Assembly: GCF_051106095.1 (NCBI RefSeq)
Contig: NC_135783.1
Span: forward strand, 204,210,472-204,274,471
DNA length: 64,000 bases
Reading direction: 5' to 3'
From: Pogona vitticeps
Lineage: Eukaryota; Chordata; Lepidosauria; Squamata; Agamidae
Part shown: one piece after another, positions 44,501 through 63,998 of the stretch
Layout of the letters: each line of letters opens with the position of its first letter
Numbering within the stretch: the stretch's first letter is position 1
Program-made: the position numbers and the translations under genes
The notes under the pieces: generated by a model
Seen by the model: the letters and a program-made list of their open reading frames with translations, nothing else
What the model was told of the DNA's origin: nothing
Databases searched by the model: none

Positions 44501-47500
44501 GTCAAGATTGATAGCAGCAAACATGTGCTTGTTGCAAGGTGTTGGAAGTTCTCTGGAGGACATCTTAAGATGGGCTGCTCCTCCCCATTCACTCTGAGAG
44601 GCAGACTGAAACAACCAATCAGGTGCCCCTGAGTGGACCTCTGATCATGGGAACCCTGGTGAATATATGGAGCTTTCTTTCTTCCAGCTTTCCCAGTTCT
44701 CTTCCATGGAGAGAGTCAGTCAATGCATATTTTTTTTGCACACAGACCAAAGATTACCCATCTCCACCAAAACAATCTGTTAACACCATAGAAGGATGTA
44801 TGTCTCATCTGACTATCCTCCATCCACTACAGAGAAACAAATGTGTAACTGAGTACCAACATCCTTTTTAACATGCATCAATTACAAGTGAATCTTAAGC
44901 AGGTTATAAGGCAAACAACAACATGCTTTAAAATTATACAAAAGCTCTCTTTGAAATTCTATTACTTGAAAATGTGAAAGTGCCAAAAATTAAAGTTTAG
45001 GGGCCAATGAACCATGTTAGAAGAAATCCACAGTCAATAGGCATCAAGGAACTGATCCAGCCCAACTGAGTCCATCAACACTCTTTCAGTGAAATCAACA
45101 TGACCTCAAAACCGTTTAACTATGAAGCAGCATTGAGGAAGGTCAGGTAGGTTATCATGCACTGTGCTATGTTCAGAAAAGAAAGAAAGAAAGTGGGGAG
45201 TACACTAACTTGTTAGTGGTCAGATCAAGTGCTTCAACAGAGGCTGAAAGGCCATCTTCTGTAACACCACCTGCAATCACAATTTTGCCTTTATGGACGG
45301 CCACTCCAAACATAGAGCGAGCCACTTTCATGGGGGGAAGATCACGCCAGTCTCCTCTCTTGGGATTGTATATGAACACTCGGTTAGTGCATTTTCTGTG
45401 GTGGCCAAAAGAGAAACAAAACGAATAGTTTTCAGAAACCACCAACCACAATTGCAACAAAGACATTTGAATATCTTGCAACATTTCAATCTAAATGACA
45501 AAATCTTTCAGAAACATGCCCCAAAGAATAATAATCTAGCCCTCATATATTATAGAAGCACGAGATAACCTCTGGATATATGGATGGAATGTTAATCCCA
45601 TGTCCTTAACCTGGAGAACAATGGATGGATTTTGGACAATATCTTAATACTTCGAAGCTCTAATGTTCTGAGAACTTCCTGGGAATGTTACCAATTCTCA
45701 GCATACTCAGAGACCTTCCACTTTAGCTTCAAAGGCCTGGCTTGAAATAAAAACATGTTGCTAACAAACATGGAAACGATTATGCTTTGGATCCAGGAGC
45801 TGCGGTCAGTGGATGGAAGCAGCCATATTAATCAGAATAATAATGTTATGAGCCAAAATTGGGCTCTGATAAGTCATTGGGCTGAGATTTTCCACCTTTT
45901 CACCTTATATATTTGGCCCAGTACAGCTGCAACAGTACATCTAAGTCATGATCATGGGTCTCCCATTCCAGTTGCTTTCTTCACTGCCACAAAATTCTCT
46001 TACTAGCATTATCTTAATTTGCAATTTACCATGGCTCCAACCTTAACCAAACTATTACAGTGGTGCCTCGCTTAACGATTTTAATTGGTTCCAAAAAATT
46101 AGTTGTTAAGTGAAAACATCACTAAGCGAAACGCAGTTTCCCATTGAAATGCATTGAAAACTGGATAATCCGTTCCAATAGGAACGAATTGCCATCCTTA
46201 AGCGAAAATTGCCATAGGAAACATCGCTAAGCAAAACATAGTCCCCAATTGAAATGCATTGAAACCAATTCAATGCATCTCAGTGGGGGGAAAAATTCAA
46301 CAACAAATTAACAAAGAGTGAGAACAAAGTCAAATTTGGTTAACAAAGGGTTTATTAAATGCACTTTATGATTTCAAACATTTTAAACAGTAAATTTTAT
46401 AACATTTAAAAAACAGCAAACACGAGGCTGTTTAAACCATTGTTAAGCGAAACGGGACCCAAAAATTTAATCGTTATGCAAAGCATGGTCCCAACATCGC
46501 TAAGCGAAAATTGCCCATAGGGACCATCGTTAAACTGAGCGCAAAAACGCTCTGAAAAAGTCATCGCTAAGCGAATTCATCGTTAAATGAAGCACTCGTT
46601 AAGTGAGGCACCACTGTATTGTAATTAGCATTAAATTTCTAACTAGTGAGTTAAACTAGTAAAGAAATCCAAGCCTATTACCATGACTTCCCACCTCACT
46701 CCACCCCACCCTTGCACTCAGGTACTCACTTATCATCAGTCTTTCCTCCAAGACAGTATATAGCTCCATTATGTGAAGTTGTAGCGTGGCCATACACTTT
46801 AAGGGGGAGCTTTTTGACCTCATTCCATTTGACCAATCTGAAAGAAAAAAGGACATCCATCATCCATCTTGGTATATCAGGAAATACATGACAAGCCTCA
46901 ATAACAGTGTTGAAGCCGCTTACGTGGGGTCATAACATAAGACCGAATCCAGAGACTCCTCAGTTTGGAGATCTTTGCCCGCAATGACGTAGATTTTGTT
47001 CTCCGATTCTCCCAGTCCAAACAAGCATCGGGCTGATGGCAATGGAGGGAGGCCAGCCCACTCGTAAGTGATGTTATCCAACTTTTCCAGAATTCAAAAT
47101 AAGAAGTGTTAACAGCAAAAGATGCACATCCCCTCCCCTCAGAAGTTATATGCATCAGAAAAACAGCAGTTCTTAATCATTCAACTGTTTTTTAAACATG
47201 AGTTGCAACCTGGAAATTAACTTATTTGGTACCATCCCATTAACTCCCACAAACAACATTTTGGTGATAACCCCGTCTGCCTCAGCTGATGGATGACGCT
47301 TGTAACTGCTAATACATCTCTGGAAATGTACTATACCACACCCTGGTAATTATCCAAATTTGCCGCTTCTTAATTGTATGGAGTTTTTGAGCTTTGAGGC
47401 TCTTTCCTGTTCAAAACGTTCTTTCTTAGCTACTTCTAGTTTAATTTTCCTCTAAAGATTCCTCTGTTTAGGCCTTGTTCTCATGGAAGTCCCCAAATTC

Positions 47501-50500
47501 CACACAGTGGTAAAATTGTTTTTGGACACTAATGCTTCAGATTGATTTAAGCATGGCATCTCCGTTTTTGCAAAACAGTCTGCAGTCTGTGAAAATAATG
47601 TTCCTGTTCTGGCAATCTTCTTTGATCTTGTTGACCTTCTCTAAAACACTGACAGTCACCTTAAACAAAGGAAGCCATTTGCAGTACATTGCTCAAACAT
47701 TATCTCCTCCCTCCTCAGGTGTTCAAGGAAGAGAGGAGAGACTGTGATTTTCAGAAGGCGCATGAGGATTTAGATTACTGAATGTTCCTCCAGTCATAAC
47801 ACTCTTTCTGCATGTAGTCCTCAAGGTCTGGTTCTACATGCAGGAAAGGGACATCTGTGAACAACATATCCTGTGTTTAATGTTTTAGTTAAAAGCAGCC
47901 AGTTGGTATAGATAGGGTCCAACCAAGGTTGGATTTAGAGATGGGCATGAATTGCCAAACCAGTGGTTCATGCTGGTTCACCCTTCAGCCAAACAGGTGT
48001 TTGGTGCTTCCTGCCCTGCCTCCTCTGGTGGGCACCCACTCAGAGGTAGCACTCGGAGGAGGCAGGGCAAGGAAGCTGGGGTGCTGCCTCTGAGTGGGCA
48101 CCTGCTGGGGAAGGCGGGGCTGGGAAGTGCTGAACATTTGTTCAGCTGAAAGTTTGGCACTTCGTGCTCATCTCTAAATGTATCAGTTCTAGGTAGAAAG
48201 GGGTCTCTTCCTCTCTCCTATGCTTAAAAAATTACATCTCACTCTTAATGACTTGCCCCATGGTGATAATATACAATTGCCTCTGTTTTCCCCTCTGTGG
48301 GTCAAAAAGCAGGGTTCACTTCTTATTTGAATTAACAAGTTTCATGTTACAGTTGAACTATGCTTAGTTCAAACTGGTTTGTTCAAATAAGCCAGAATCA
48401 AATCCTGATTTACAATCTCAGCTTGTTAACAAATCACTGGTTATCTATTGTCTACTGACCGGAATTTCCCAGATCTAGATGTAATGTGGAATTCTAACTG
48501 GCCTGCAAATTGAAGCTTCTGATCTTATTATAGCAACACCAAGGGAGAAAGAAGGGGAGTGTGTGTGATACCAAGACTCATTGTTACTTGTGTTTGCTGA
48601 CCTAGGAGCCTACGTGTGTCCAGACTGAACACAGAGGAATTCTGTCTGCCAAGACCTAAGACTGTCCATGCGTATCTACTTCCTCTGCTGAAGTGAATGA
48701 ATGAGGAAACCTTAGCAAGAGAACAAGCTGTGTGTATGTGTGTGTTTTGCAGAGACATTGACCTCATCAAAGATGGAATGTGATGTCAAACTGTACCAGG
48801 AAAAATATAACTGTGAAACAGAACATGAATGAAGATATAAAAGAATAAAGTGTTGCATTAAAAAAACCCTAAGAACTTAAGAGAAGCCATGCTACATCTA
48901 ACCCCCTTTAAAGCTAAGTTGGCAAGTATCAACACACCCTGTGACAGCAAAATCCACCATTTAACTATGTACAATTTGAAACCTGTTCAGGTGTTCATTT
49001 GAACTACAAGTAGGCAAGCGGGGTTGTGATCATTAATTTTGCTTCCACTCCCTCCTCACTTTCAGTAGAAGGTCTGAAAGAATTGACCTAAGTAACTACA
49101 AACTGTATGCCAGTCAGCTTTTGGAGAGTAAATGTGCTTACTGGACAAGGCAATGGCCAGCTGCTATGTATGGGTTCTAAGACAAAGGTCTTAATTGCTT
49201 TTTATGCCAACATGTCACACAGTGCCACATTTTCTGTCACAAAACCAATACAAGGGAACTTCCATGAACTTGTACATTCCAAAGGCCAACACAATGTTCC
49301 TGGGAGCCATTTGGAAATGTACAAAAGCTTTGTTGGAGAAAAGGGAGGACATGATGGAAATTAGTTATGTTAGAACAATAGTATACAGTGTATATAATGG
49401 TGAAGTTATGGGATTCATGGTGAAATTATGGAAACAATTGTCTTTGGTTGTCTGAATACAAGGCTGAAAGAGGATAGTAAAGGACATATAATTACTGTAC
49501 TGGAAACCTGAGGGGCCTGAACCAAACCTTTTACCTTCAAAACATCCACTAAGAAGTGGTACATCAGCAACTTATGGGCCCAAATCCTATTGGGATTTTA
49601 CATGTGCACAAGAGGAATTGCTTAAGTTGCTGGAAAAACTGGTGAGACGCTGGATACATGCCAGGCACATGGCCTACACACACCTGAAATCTCATTGATT
49701 AGTGGTGGAATCCCAACAGGCCATTTAGTCTTATCCTTTTGCAGTAACAAAACAAGAAGAAGAAGAAGAAGAAGAAGTGAGATTTATACCTGGAAAAAGT
49801 ATGACTGGAAAGGCTGTTCTTTGTTCTCCTCGTCAACATACAGTCCTCCCACTACATAGATCTGCTTTTGTTTATTGACTATGCTGGAATGATTTCTAGG
49901 AATCTGTTCTGACAATGCGACCAGATAGCATTCATTCTCCGTAGGATCATAAGCCACAGAAGCAGTATCATTGACTAGAAGAATGAAGTCTTTGACAAAC
50001 ATTCCATGTCTTGGAATATCATTTAGATAACCAGGAAGTAAATCTTCCTCCCCTACATCTCCATTGACCTCTCCTTTGGCTGACTTTCCTGCACTTTTGG
50101 TGGGTTCGGGCAACTTCCCAGCAAAGGCATCTTTAATAACCTTGATCTTTTTGGAAATATCTGGATTGCTTTTGAGGGTATCCTCTTTTTCCACATGCTC
50201 CTTGAAATACTTCTCATCCATCAGCCGGAAGCGGATACAGTCAAACACGTCTCCAAGAGTCTTTGTACGGTTTTCTTTATCTTTCTTGACCCATCTCATT
50301 ACTGCCTCAAAAACCACTTCTTCCTTTTCGACGTTCAAGCTATCTGGTGAGATAACCGAGATGAGTTCATGGGGGGCAAGCTGCAAGAAGTCCTCTTCTT
50401 TGCAAATCTTCACAAAGTGGTCTGACACAAAATCGCGGGCAGACAGCGCTAGTCGAGGGCAGTCAAGGAGGATACCCAATCTAAGGATGGCCAAGGCGTT

Positions 50501-50899
50501 GCCGACCGCGAGCCTCTTCTGAAGATATGAAACACATACCGTGAAAACAGAAGGAATCTGAAAACGGCTTGCCAGGGCAAAAATATCTTGAACGTTAGAA
50601 TCATTTAACTCAATGCTTGCAGAATATAGGTACTTAACAATCATATCAAGGATGACAGGATCAACGTTATCTAGGACTACTTCTTTCTTTTTCTCCTCAC
50701 TCTCCTCAGATAAGAAGTACTCACGGAAATAAGGACTACAAGCTGACAAAATCAGTCTGTGACAGGGAAGAGTTTTATCCCCAGCTTTAAGGGAGCAATC
50801 GACAAACTTCTTCTCATCCAAAAGCTCCCGGAGGCCATCCTGAAGAAGAGTGGATTGATAAAGTCGAAGTTCTTCAGTAAGTTCTCTTTGGGAATTCAT
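41406..50899 (-). CDS. KLHL41: Kelch-like protein 41 (sarcosin), complete, 6 coding exons
   Basis: Coding exons on the minus strand: 50899-49790, 47081-46924, 46837-46730, 45395-45210, 43490-43344, 41517-41406. They sum to 1821 bp, that is 606 residues plus stop, equal to the human length as I recall it. The BTB domain is near residues 30-135 ([19 protein letters not shown]), BACK follows to about 240, and a Kelch propeller fills the C-terminal half ([42 protein letters not shown]). The start [19 protein letters not shown] matches the family N-terminus. KLHL41 is a muscle CUL3 adaptor and nebulin-stabilising protein; loss causes nemaline myopathy in humans (established knowledge). BBS5 lies upstream in the same direction and FASTKD1 converges on its 3' end. 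Confidence 0.97.
41518..43343. other. KLHL41 intron 5
   Basis: A short stretch near 42017-42070 (GTAGGACCCACTTATCCATA) resembles a DNA-transposon end; otherwise nothing recognised. Confidence 0.35.
43344..43490 (-). CDS. KLHL41: KLHL41 exon 5: Kelch repeat
   Basis: 147 bp. Encodes [37 protein letters not shown] and EVNDIW; acceptor ATTACAG, donor AA|GTAAGT. Confidence 0.95.
44003..44290. mobile_element. Palindromic MITE in KLHL41 intron 4
   Basis: CCCATCCCAGCTGGACC near 44012 and its complement GGTCCAGCTGGGATGGG near 44263 bound a GC-rich core with further inverted segments (GGCGCCAGGAGC/GCTCCTGGCACC). An A/T-rich L2-like tail at 43948-44005 precedes it. Class unknown. Confidence 0.5.
44291..45209. 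other. KLHL41 intron 4, remainder
   Basis: No exon or clear repeat recognised. Confidence 0.35.
45210..45395 (-). CDS. KLHL41: KLHL41 exon 4: Kelch repeat
   Basis: 186 bp. Encodes [39 protein letters not shown] and [10 protein letters not shown]; acceptor CACAG, donor AA|GTTAGT. Closely matches the family. Confidence 0.96.
46058..46616. mobile_element. Tigger-like MITE in KLHL41 intron 3
   Basis: 559 bp, ends CAGTGGTGCCTCGCTTAACG and GTGAGGCACCACTG, TA on both sides. Sister of the copy at 28179-28758. Confidence 0.78.
46730..46837 (-). CDS. KLHL41: KLHL41 exon 3: Kelch repeat
   Basis: 108 bp. Encodes [17 protein letters not shown] and [11 protein letters not shown]; acceptor TTCTTTCAG, donor AA|GTGAGT. 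A single leading base completes a Thr codon from exon 2. Confidence 0.94.
46924..47081 (-). CDS. KLHL41: KLHL41 exon 2: Kelch repeat
   Basis: 158 bp. Begins [19 protein letters not shown], ends SVLCYDP plus AC. The acceptor is the less common AAG (CTGGAAAAG) and the donor is C|GTAAGC. Phase fits both neighbours. Confidence 0.94.
47935..48177. mobile_element. MITE with TTAGAGATGGGCA ends in KLHL41 intron 1
   Basis: About 243 bp. TTAGAGATGGGCATGAA and TTCGTGCTCATCTCTAA are inverted; internal arms (CTTCCTGCCCTGCCTCCTC and its near complement, CACTCAGAGG/CCTCTGAGTG) make it a long hairpin. Possibly hAT-type. Confidence 0.55.
48178..49752. other. KLHL41 intron 1, remainder
   Basis: Nothing recognised between the MITE and the GAA tract next to exon 1. 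Confidence 0.35.
49753..49777. repeat. (GAA)n tract beside KLHL41 exon 1
   Basis: Eight AAG units, 13 bp from the exon 1 donor. On the transcribed strand it reads as a (CTT)n tract just inside intron 1. Confidence 0.85.
49790..50899 (-). CDS. KLHL41: KLHL41 exon 1: BTB, BACK and linker
   Basis: 1110 bp, 370 codons, ATG at 50899, donor CAG|GTATAA at the low end. Encodes BTB, BACK and a charged linker ([19 protein letters not shown]) before the first Kelch blade ([15 protein letters not shown]). A (GAA)n tract lies immediately downstream in the intron at 49753-49777. Confidence 0.96.
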
Positions 50900-51026
50900 C
50901 GTGAAGACGACTCAGGTCAGTGGCTGAGGAAGAAAGTCCTCTTGTTAGTACCTTGTAAGTCCAGCTGAAAAAGGAAGATCAACGTGCTTCGCCTCACTTG
51001 AAGTCTCTGTAATTTAATCTTGCCTG

Positions 51027-51036
51027 CTAAATATAG
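51027..51036 (-). promoter_or_regulatory. KLHL41: MEF2-type site upstream of KLHL41
   Basis: CTATATTTAG on the minus strand, a perfect fit to CTA(A/T)4TAG, 128 bp above the KLHL41 start codon. As an A/T core it could also serve as a TATA-like element. MEF2 control fits a muscle gene, but occupancy is inference. Confidence 0.45.
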
Positions 51037-51096
51037 ATACAGACTTTCACAAGCTGGAATTTAGGATTGATGGTGTGGAAAGAAGAGTGGAGCTTG

Positions 51097-51102
51097 CAGC
51101 TG
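51097..51102. promoter_or_regulatory. KLHL41: E-box CAGCTG near the KLHL41 promoter
   Basis: Palindromic CAGCTG about 60 bp upstream of the MEF2-type site. A second CAGCTG lies at 50962-50967, probably in the 5' UTR. Pairing of MyoD-type E-boxes with MEF2 sites is common in muscle promoters; six-base sites occur often by chance. Confidence 0.3.
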
Positions 51103-52289
51103 TCATGGGTTGAAAGAAGCAACTGTTTTAGTCACTAGGGAATCAGTTTTGCTCAGTTACGCACAGTGAATCATCGAGATTACTTGTAGAACATAGTTAG
51201 CACCCTGGGTTAGCAAGGAGACAGATTTAGGTCCAAAGGTAGTTGCTATGAAACAGGACATGTTACTTAATACCCTTTGGCATGATCTGAAAAGATGGAA
51301 GTCAGCAGGTGAAAGCATGATCGCCATTCACAAGAGTCACTGAAAGCCATTTAAAAGGTGACATATTGTTTCAGAGAAACCGGGCTGGTTTATACACCGA
51401 CAAAAACAAATCCATATTTAATGTCTGCTTCATACACCTAAAAAGTTATTTTTGTCAGTTCCACAGTCACCCATTACACACAAGAAAAATATCCAGTGAT
51501 CTAATATACAAATGTAAGGGTATATGTTCAATAGTAGGGAAGAGAAGAAAAGGGACTTTGTGTACACAACCATCAAAACAAACAAACAAATGAAGATTGA
51601 TTCCAGAAATTTCAATATGGTTCACTGATTCACATGGGCAAAAGATGTAAGCTAAATATAAATACTCAGCCAGGCTGCATCTGTTTTGTTGCATCGAAGA
51701 ACTGAAACTGAACAGGAATTGTAAAGAAGTTTTGTAGGGAGTAAAATAAAAATGCATTCCTTCTGCAAGCATATTAGGCGGTCCCTAAATTACAGTACAT
51801 AGCCAATAACTAATTCTAATCTTCCTTTTCCACCTATACCTCAAAGATCAGCTGTTAAAGTAACAGCTGGGCAGGCAGGACATTTGACATTTTTCCATTT
51901 ATAGAGCTGATACACAAGGTCTTTTCTCACTAGAAAACGTAGCAGCTGCCTCACTCAGACAGTACAAGACATTTAATTCTGTATGCAATACTGCTGGTCC
52001 ACTGAATGCAATTAATGTGTTTTATAATACTTTTATTTCTATTCTTTCAGTAACCAATTTCCATAAAACCAAAGCTGAATTGGAAAGTGAACTGGATTAG
52101 TACTTCAAATGCTTCAGTGACAGCAGGTTAAGATCATAAATATTAAAACTACACATCTTTGTATTCTATATTCTGTCATCACAAAACGCTTAATGTAGCA
52201 GGTCTTGTCTAGCTGAATGCTTTACATGTCTCCAAAAGATTCATAGCAAGACTTAAAATGAATTTTAAGGAAAAAAAGGTTTAAAGGCA

Positions 52290-52490
52290 ACAGTTTAGTG
52301 GTTTAGATATCTGGTTGCAGAGCCAGAGCCTGGGAGATTTATTCTGTTTTGCCTCTCAAGGGAAAACCCAGCCTTGGTCAACCTACACAGTCTCACAGAG
52401 AACCCAACAGAAGAAGGGGATGGTAAACCACTTTTGAGCAGTCTGTACCTAGAAAAGTCAGAATTGATTTAACAGCACATAGTTATGATT
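52290..52490 (+). mobile_element. tRNA-type SINE copy
   Basis: CAGTTTAGTGGTTTAGATAT (box A-like) and GCCTGGGAGATTTATTCTGT (box B position), then AAACCACTTTTGAGCAGTC and GAATTGATTTAACAGCACAT at the 3' end. Same family as 59460-59680 and the minus copies at 19395 and 38450. Confidence 0.6.
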
Positions 52491-52977
52491 AAAAAGTATC
52501 ACATTGAAGTTAACTGAAAATCTACTGAAAGTTAAAATTTATTTCAAATGCTAGGTTTTAGAATTCTCTAGCATAATGAGAAGAGAAAAGCCACGGGGTC
52601 CAAACATCTTGCAGCTTGTTCAAAACATGTAGTAGCTCAGAGTCAGATGCATCCTCTTTTGCAGGAGGGAATTCTAAACTTGCACATTCTTAACATCCGG
52701 TGCACACATGGTAACAGCAGATTGGTATTTCTGAGCAATTCTACAACCAGGTCATTTAGCACACCAGGTTGGAAAAAGAGTATACTGAAAACCAACTTAT
52801 TTCCAAGTTAATATTGGTAGGATGGTGGTTTTGGAATGAAGAGACACAGAAGACAAGGCAGTTAAGGAATGGGAATGTGCATAAACATTAGTTAGCCACA
52901 GGGTCCCTTCCAGCTCTGCAGTTCTAAGATCTAAATTTCCTACCCTACTACTAAAGGTATATGAACTCTATTTTCTT

Positions 52978-53112
52978 AGATAGCTCAGTGGTTTAGGCCT
53001 CTGGCTACAGAATCAGAGGTTGGGAATTTGATTCCGAATGCGCTGGGCCTCCCTGACAATGGCTGGACTCAGTGATCCCTAGGGTCCCTTCCAGCTCTGC
53101 TGTTCTAAGATC
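52978..53112 (+). mobile_element. tRNA-derived SINE copy
   Basis: GATAGCTCAGTGGTTTAGGC (box A) and GGTTGGGAATTTGATTCC (box B) with GACTCAGTGATCCCTAGGGT and GCTCTGCTGTTCTAAGATC at the 3' end. The best preserved copy of this SINE family here. Confidence 0.7.
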
Positions 53113-53648
53113 ACATTTACTGGACACAAGTTACAGTGGTTTGCTGCTACTGGCAAAGCGGAATCACTAGTTACAGAGCCTGTGAGCCTCAAATCCGTGG
53201 AAAGTAGTACTTAGGAAGTAAAAGGGATCAGAAAAATAAGTACTAGATATATAAAAAGGTATGAGACTGAGGTCAAAATTTATGAAACAGTAAAATTTAT
53301 GAAGGCATAACTTTTCACATCTGAAAATCAGCAAGCAGGTGAATGTCATGTCCTAGTATGAATCATGAGTAAAGGAGTATACAGTATACCAGTGGAATAA
53401 GCTAAGAACAAGTAGTGCCTTGGCACTAGATAGGCCAGGTATAAATGAATGAGTGAATGAATGAAAAAGACTTAACGAGCAGTAGTAGAACAACCCTCAC
53501 CTTTAGCTGCGACTTACTACACAAAGCAAAAGGATTTTAGCAGTAAGTCCTAGTTTAAAAATACTTTGGAAAACATCACAGGTGCCAAAATGATAGCAAT
53601 TAACCAGAAAAAACACATCTTTTCTCATTTTATTTCTCAAATAACACT

Positions 53649-53654
53649 TTTATT
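53649..53654 (-). terminator. BBS5: Candidate BBS5 polyadenylation signal (AATAAA)
   Basis: AATAAA on the minus strand 282 bp past the stop codon. Other copies sit at 53902-53907 and 53629-53634, so which is used cannot be told from sequence alone. Confidence 0.3.
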
Positions 53655-53935
53655 TACAGTCATATGTTATCTATAGATACATTGTGAATAAGCAAATAAT
53701 TTACGATGTGAGCACTGATGGCACTATATACAAATACAAAACATTACAGAACATAAATATATCTTTAAAATATAAAATCTTATCATAAGATGAAAACTAT
53801 ACACTTTACATTATCTCTTCCTTCATGAAATCTTCATACACAGGTAACTGTAGCATCTTGATTAAAAAGCATACAGGCATAATTTTTTTATATTAAACAT
53901 TTTTATTTACCTATTAAATATTATTTAGACCAATG

Positions 53936-62078
<8,143 letters not shown>

Positions 62079-62264
62079 CTAGGAATAATCATACATACAG
62101 TGTTAATATTTTTCATTTTTATAACATTTTATTTGAAAATATTTAAGAAAAGTTCCATGTTTCCCTTTGAATAATACGAATAATGAAAACTAAGTTATTC
62201 TGAGAAAATGAAAAGTAACTAGCAGACTTGGGGAGTGCATATGAAAATTCTCAGAATAAATGTT

Positions 62265-62720
62265 GAAAAAGCATTGATCAAAATGGGTCACTACGAATGG
62301 CTTAATAGGCAGTGAACATGGCAAGAATTCTTTTTGCTAAACATTGGAAAGACCTAGAGGATCCATCTCGAGGAGTTAATATCAAAAATCCTGGATACGG
62401 CGGAAATGGATAAAACATCAGAATGGCTAGACTCAACAAGAAAGATAAAGTATGAAGATTGTTGGCATAAATTCTATGATTGGCTTAGAAACAGAATGTA
62501 AATTAATATTTGATATCTGAAAGCCTAAGATTAATTTAGAAATAGAATATGTATTATAAATTAGTTACACCGGAAACTTATGTATCTTTCAAATGTAATA
62601 GATAAGAATGAATACTGTAAAATGTTCATGTTGATTTATAACCCTTGTTCAATCCCGTCCCCTATTCCTACACCTAACTTATAAAAACTATTAAATAACA
62701 ATAATAATAATAAAAGGCAG
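62265..62720 (+). mobile_element. L1 3' end fragment
   Basis: Broken reading VARILFAKHWKDLEDPS, then AEMDKTSEWLDSTRKIKYED and WHKFYDWLRNRM with a stop, the last residues of an L1 ORF2. A 3' UTR and an (AAT)n-rich tail follow near 62697-62715. Antisense to BBS5, 5'-truncated. Confidence 0.65.
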
Positions 62721-63032
62721 CGAACCCTGATGGTCAGCTGAAGAAAAAATGGGAAAGTGGGTGGGTGATCGGTGTGGGTTTAATGGAATGACCTGCTAGC
62801 AAATGGTATGACTGGCTGAAATTCCTACTGGGATATTTATTCCTAAGAGGAATCCCACTGCAGCACATTCTTCTATGAAATATACTGCAATATTCTGTTA
62901 CACATCTGATTTCTTTCTGCTAACAGCAAATTCAGTCGCTTAACTGTTTGGAAGCAAAAACCTCAGTCGCCTGAAATAACAACACTGCTTCCTATCAGCA
63001 AAATCCTGCTGCTTCTCTAATAAATCACAGTA
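62721..63032. other. BBS5 intron
   Basis: No earlier BBS5 exon seen here on the minus strand; no repeat recognised. Confidence 0.4.
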
Positions 63033-63998
63033 CAGTGGTGCCTCGCATAACGTTTTTAATTGGTTCCCAAAAAAAAAACCTTATGCGAAAAAAACTTTAT
63101 GCGAAACACCATTTCCCATAGAGATGCATTGGAAACAGGTTAATCCGTTCCAATAGGCACGGATTGCCGTCCTTAAGCGAAAAAACCCATAGGAAACATC
63201 GTTAAACGATACAATGTATCCTCCATTGGAATGTATTGTAGCTGACTCAATAGGTTTCAATGGCTTTGCGAAGTCAATTTTTGCAAAATTAAGTGTGTCA
63301 TAAAAGGGTCAAAAATGGGTTTAAATGCTTGGATTAGCTTCTGCACCCTCTAAAACGGATGCAAAAGTTAATTTGGCTTTGATCTGACTTTTCGTTAATT
63401 AATGGTGAATTTTTTTCCCCCAACTTTTGACAGCTGTCAAAATCTGACAGCTCCATTAATTCCTATGGGGGAAGAAAAAATTCACAAAAAATTAATGAAG
63501 ACTCAGCAACTGTTCTAAATTCTTGGGTTCGTTAGAGGACCCCCTAAGTTGTGTGCAAACCTGATTTGGCTTTGATCTGAACTTTCGTTAATTTTTTGTA
63601 AATTGTTTTCTCCCCCATAGGAAAGCATGGAGCTGTCAGATTTTGACAGGTCCATTGGTTCCTATGGGCCAAAAAACAAAAATTCACAAAAAATTAACGA
63701 AACGTCAGATCAAAGCCAAATCAGGTTTGCACATGACTTAAGGGGTCCTCTAACGAATCCAAGCATTTAGAACCGTTTTGGACCCTTCTAAGACACTTTT
63801 TAAATTGAAAACAAAAAAAACGTTAAGCGAAGCAGGGGACCTAAAACCAAAAACGTTAAGCGAAGCATGGTCCCAAAAACGCTATGCGAAAATCGCCCAT
63901 AGGGAAAAACGTTATACGAAGCACAATCTGCCTCTGAAAAAATAAACGTTAAGCGAAAAAAACGTTAAACGAAGCAAACGTTAAGCGAGGCACCACTG
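63033..63998. mobile_element. Long Tigger-like MITE at the right edge
   Basis: 966 bp, ends CAGTGGTGCCTCGCATAACG and GCGAGGCACCACTG, TA at 63031-63032 and 63999-64000. The core is a large inverted repeat: GATTTGGCTTTGATCTGA near 63568 faces TCAGATCAAAGCCAAATC near 63704, with AGGACCCCCTAAGTTGTG and its near complement outside. No transposase. Confidence 0.78.

Larger units (their letters stand above)
50900..53935. other. KLHL41 upstream / BBS5 downstream interval
   Basis: About 3 kb. The left end is the KLHL41 5' UTR and likely promoter, the right end the BBS5 3' UTR. In between are SINE copies at 52290-52490, 52890-52935 and 52978-53112; no further gene is recognised. Confidence 0.5.

Noticed and set aside
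50064-50522. 152-codon plus-strand open frame
   Set aside because: Antisense shadow of KLHL41 exon 1.
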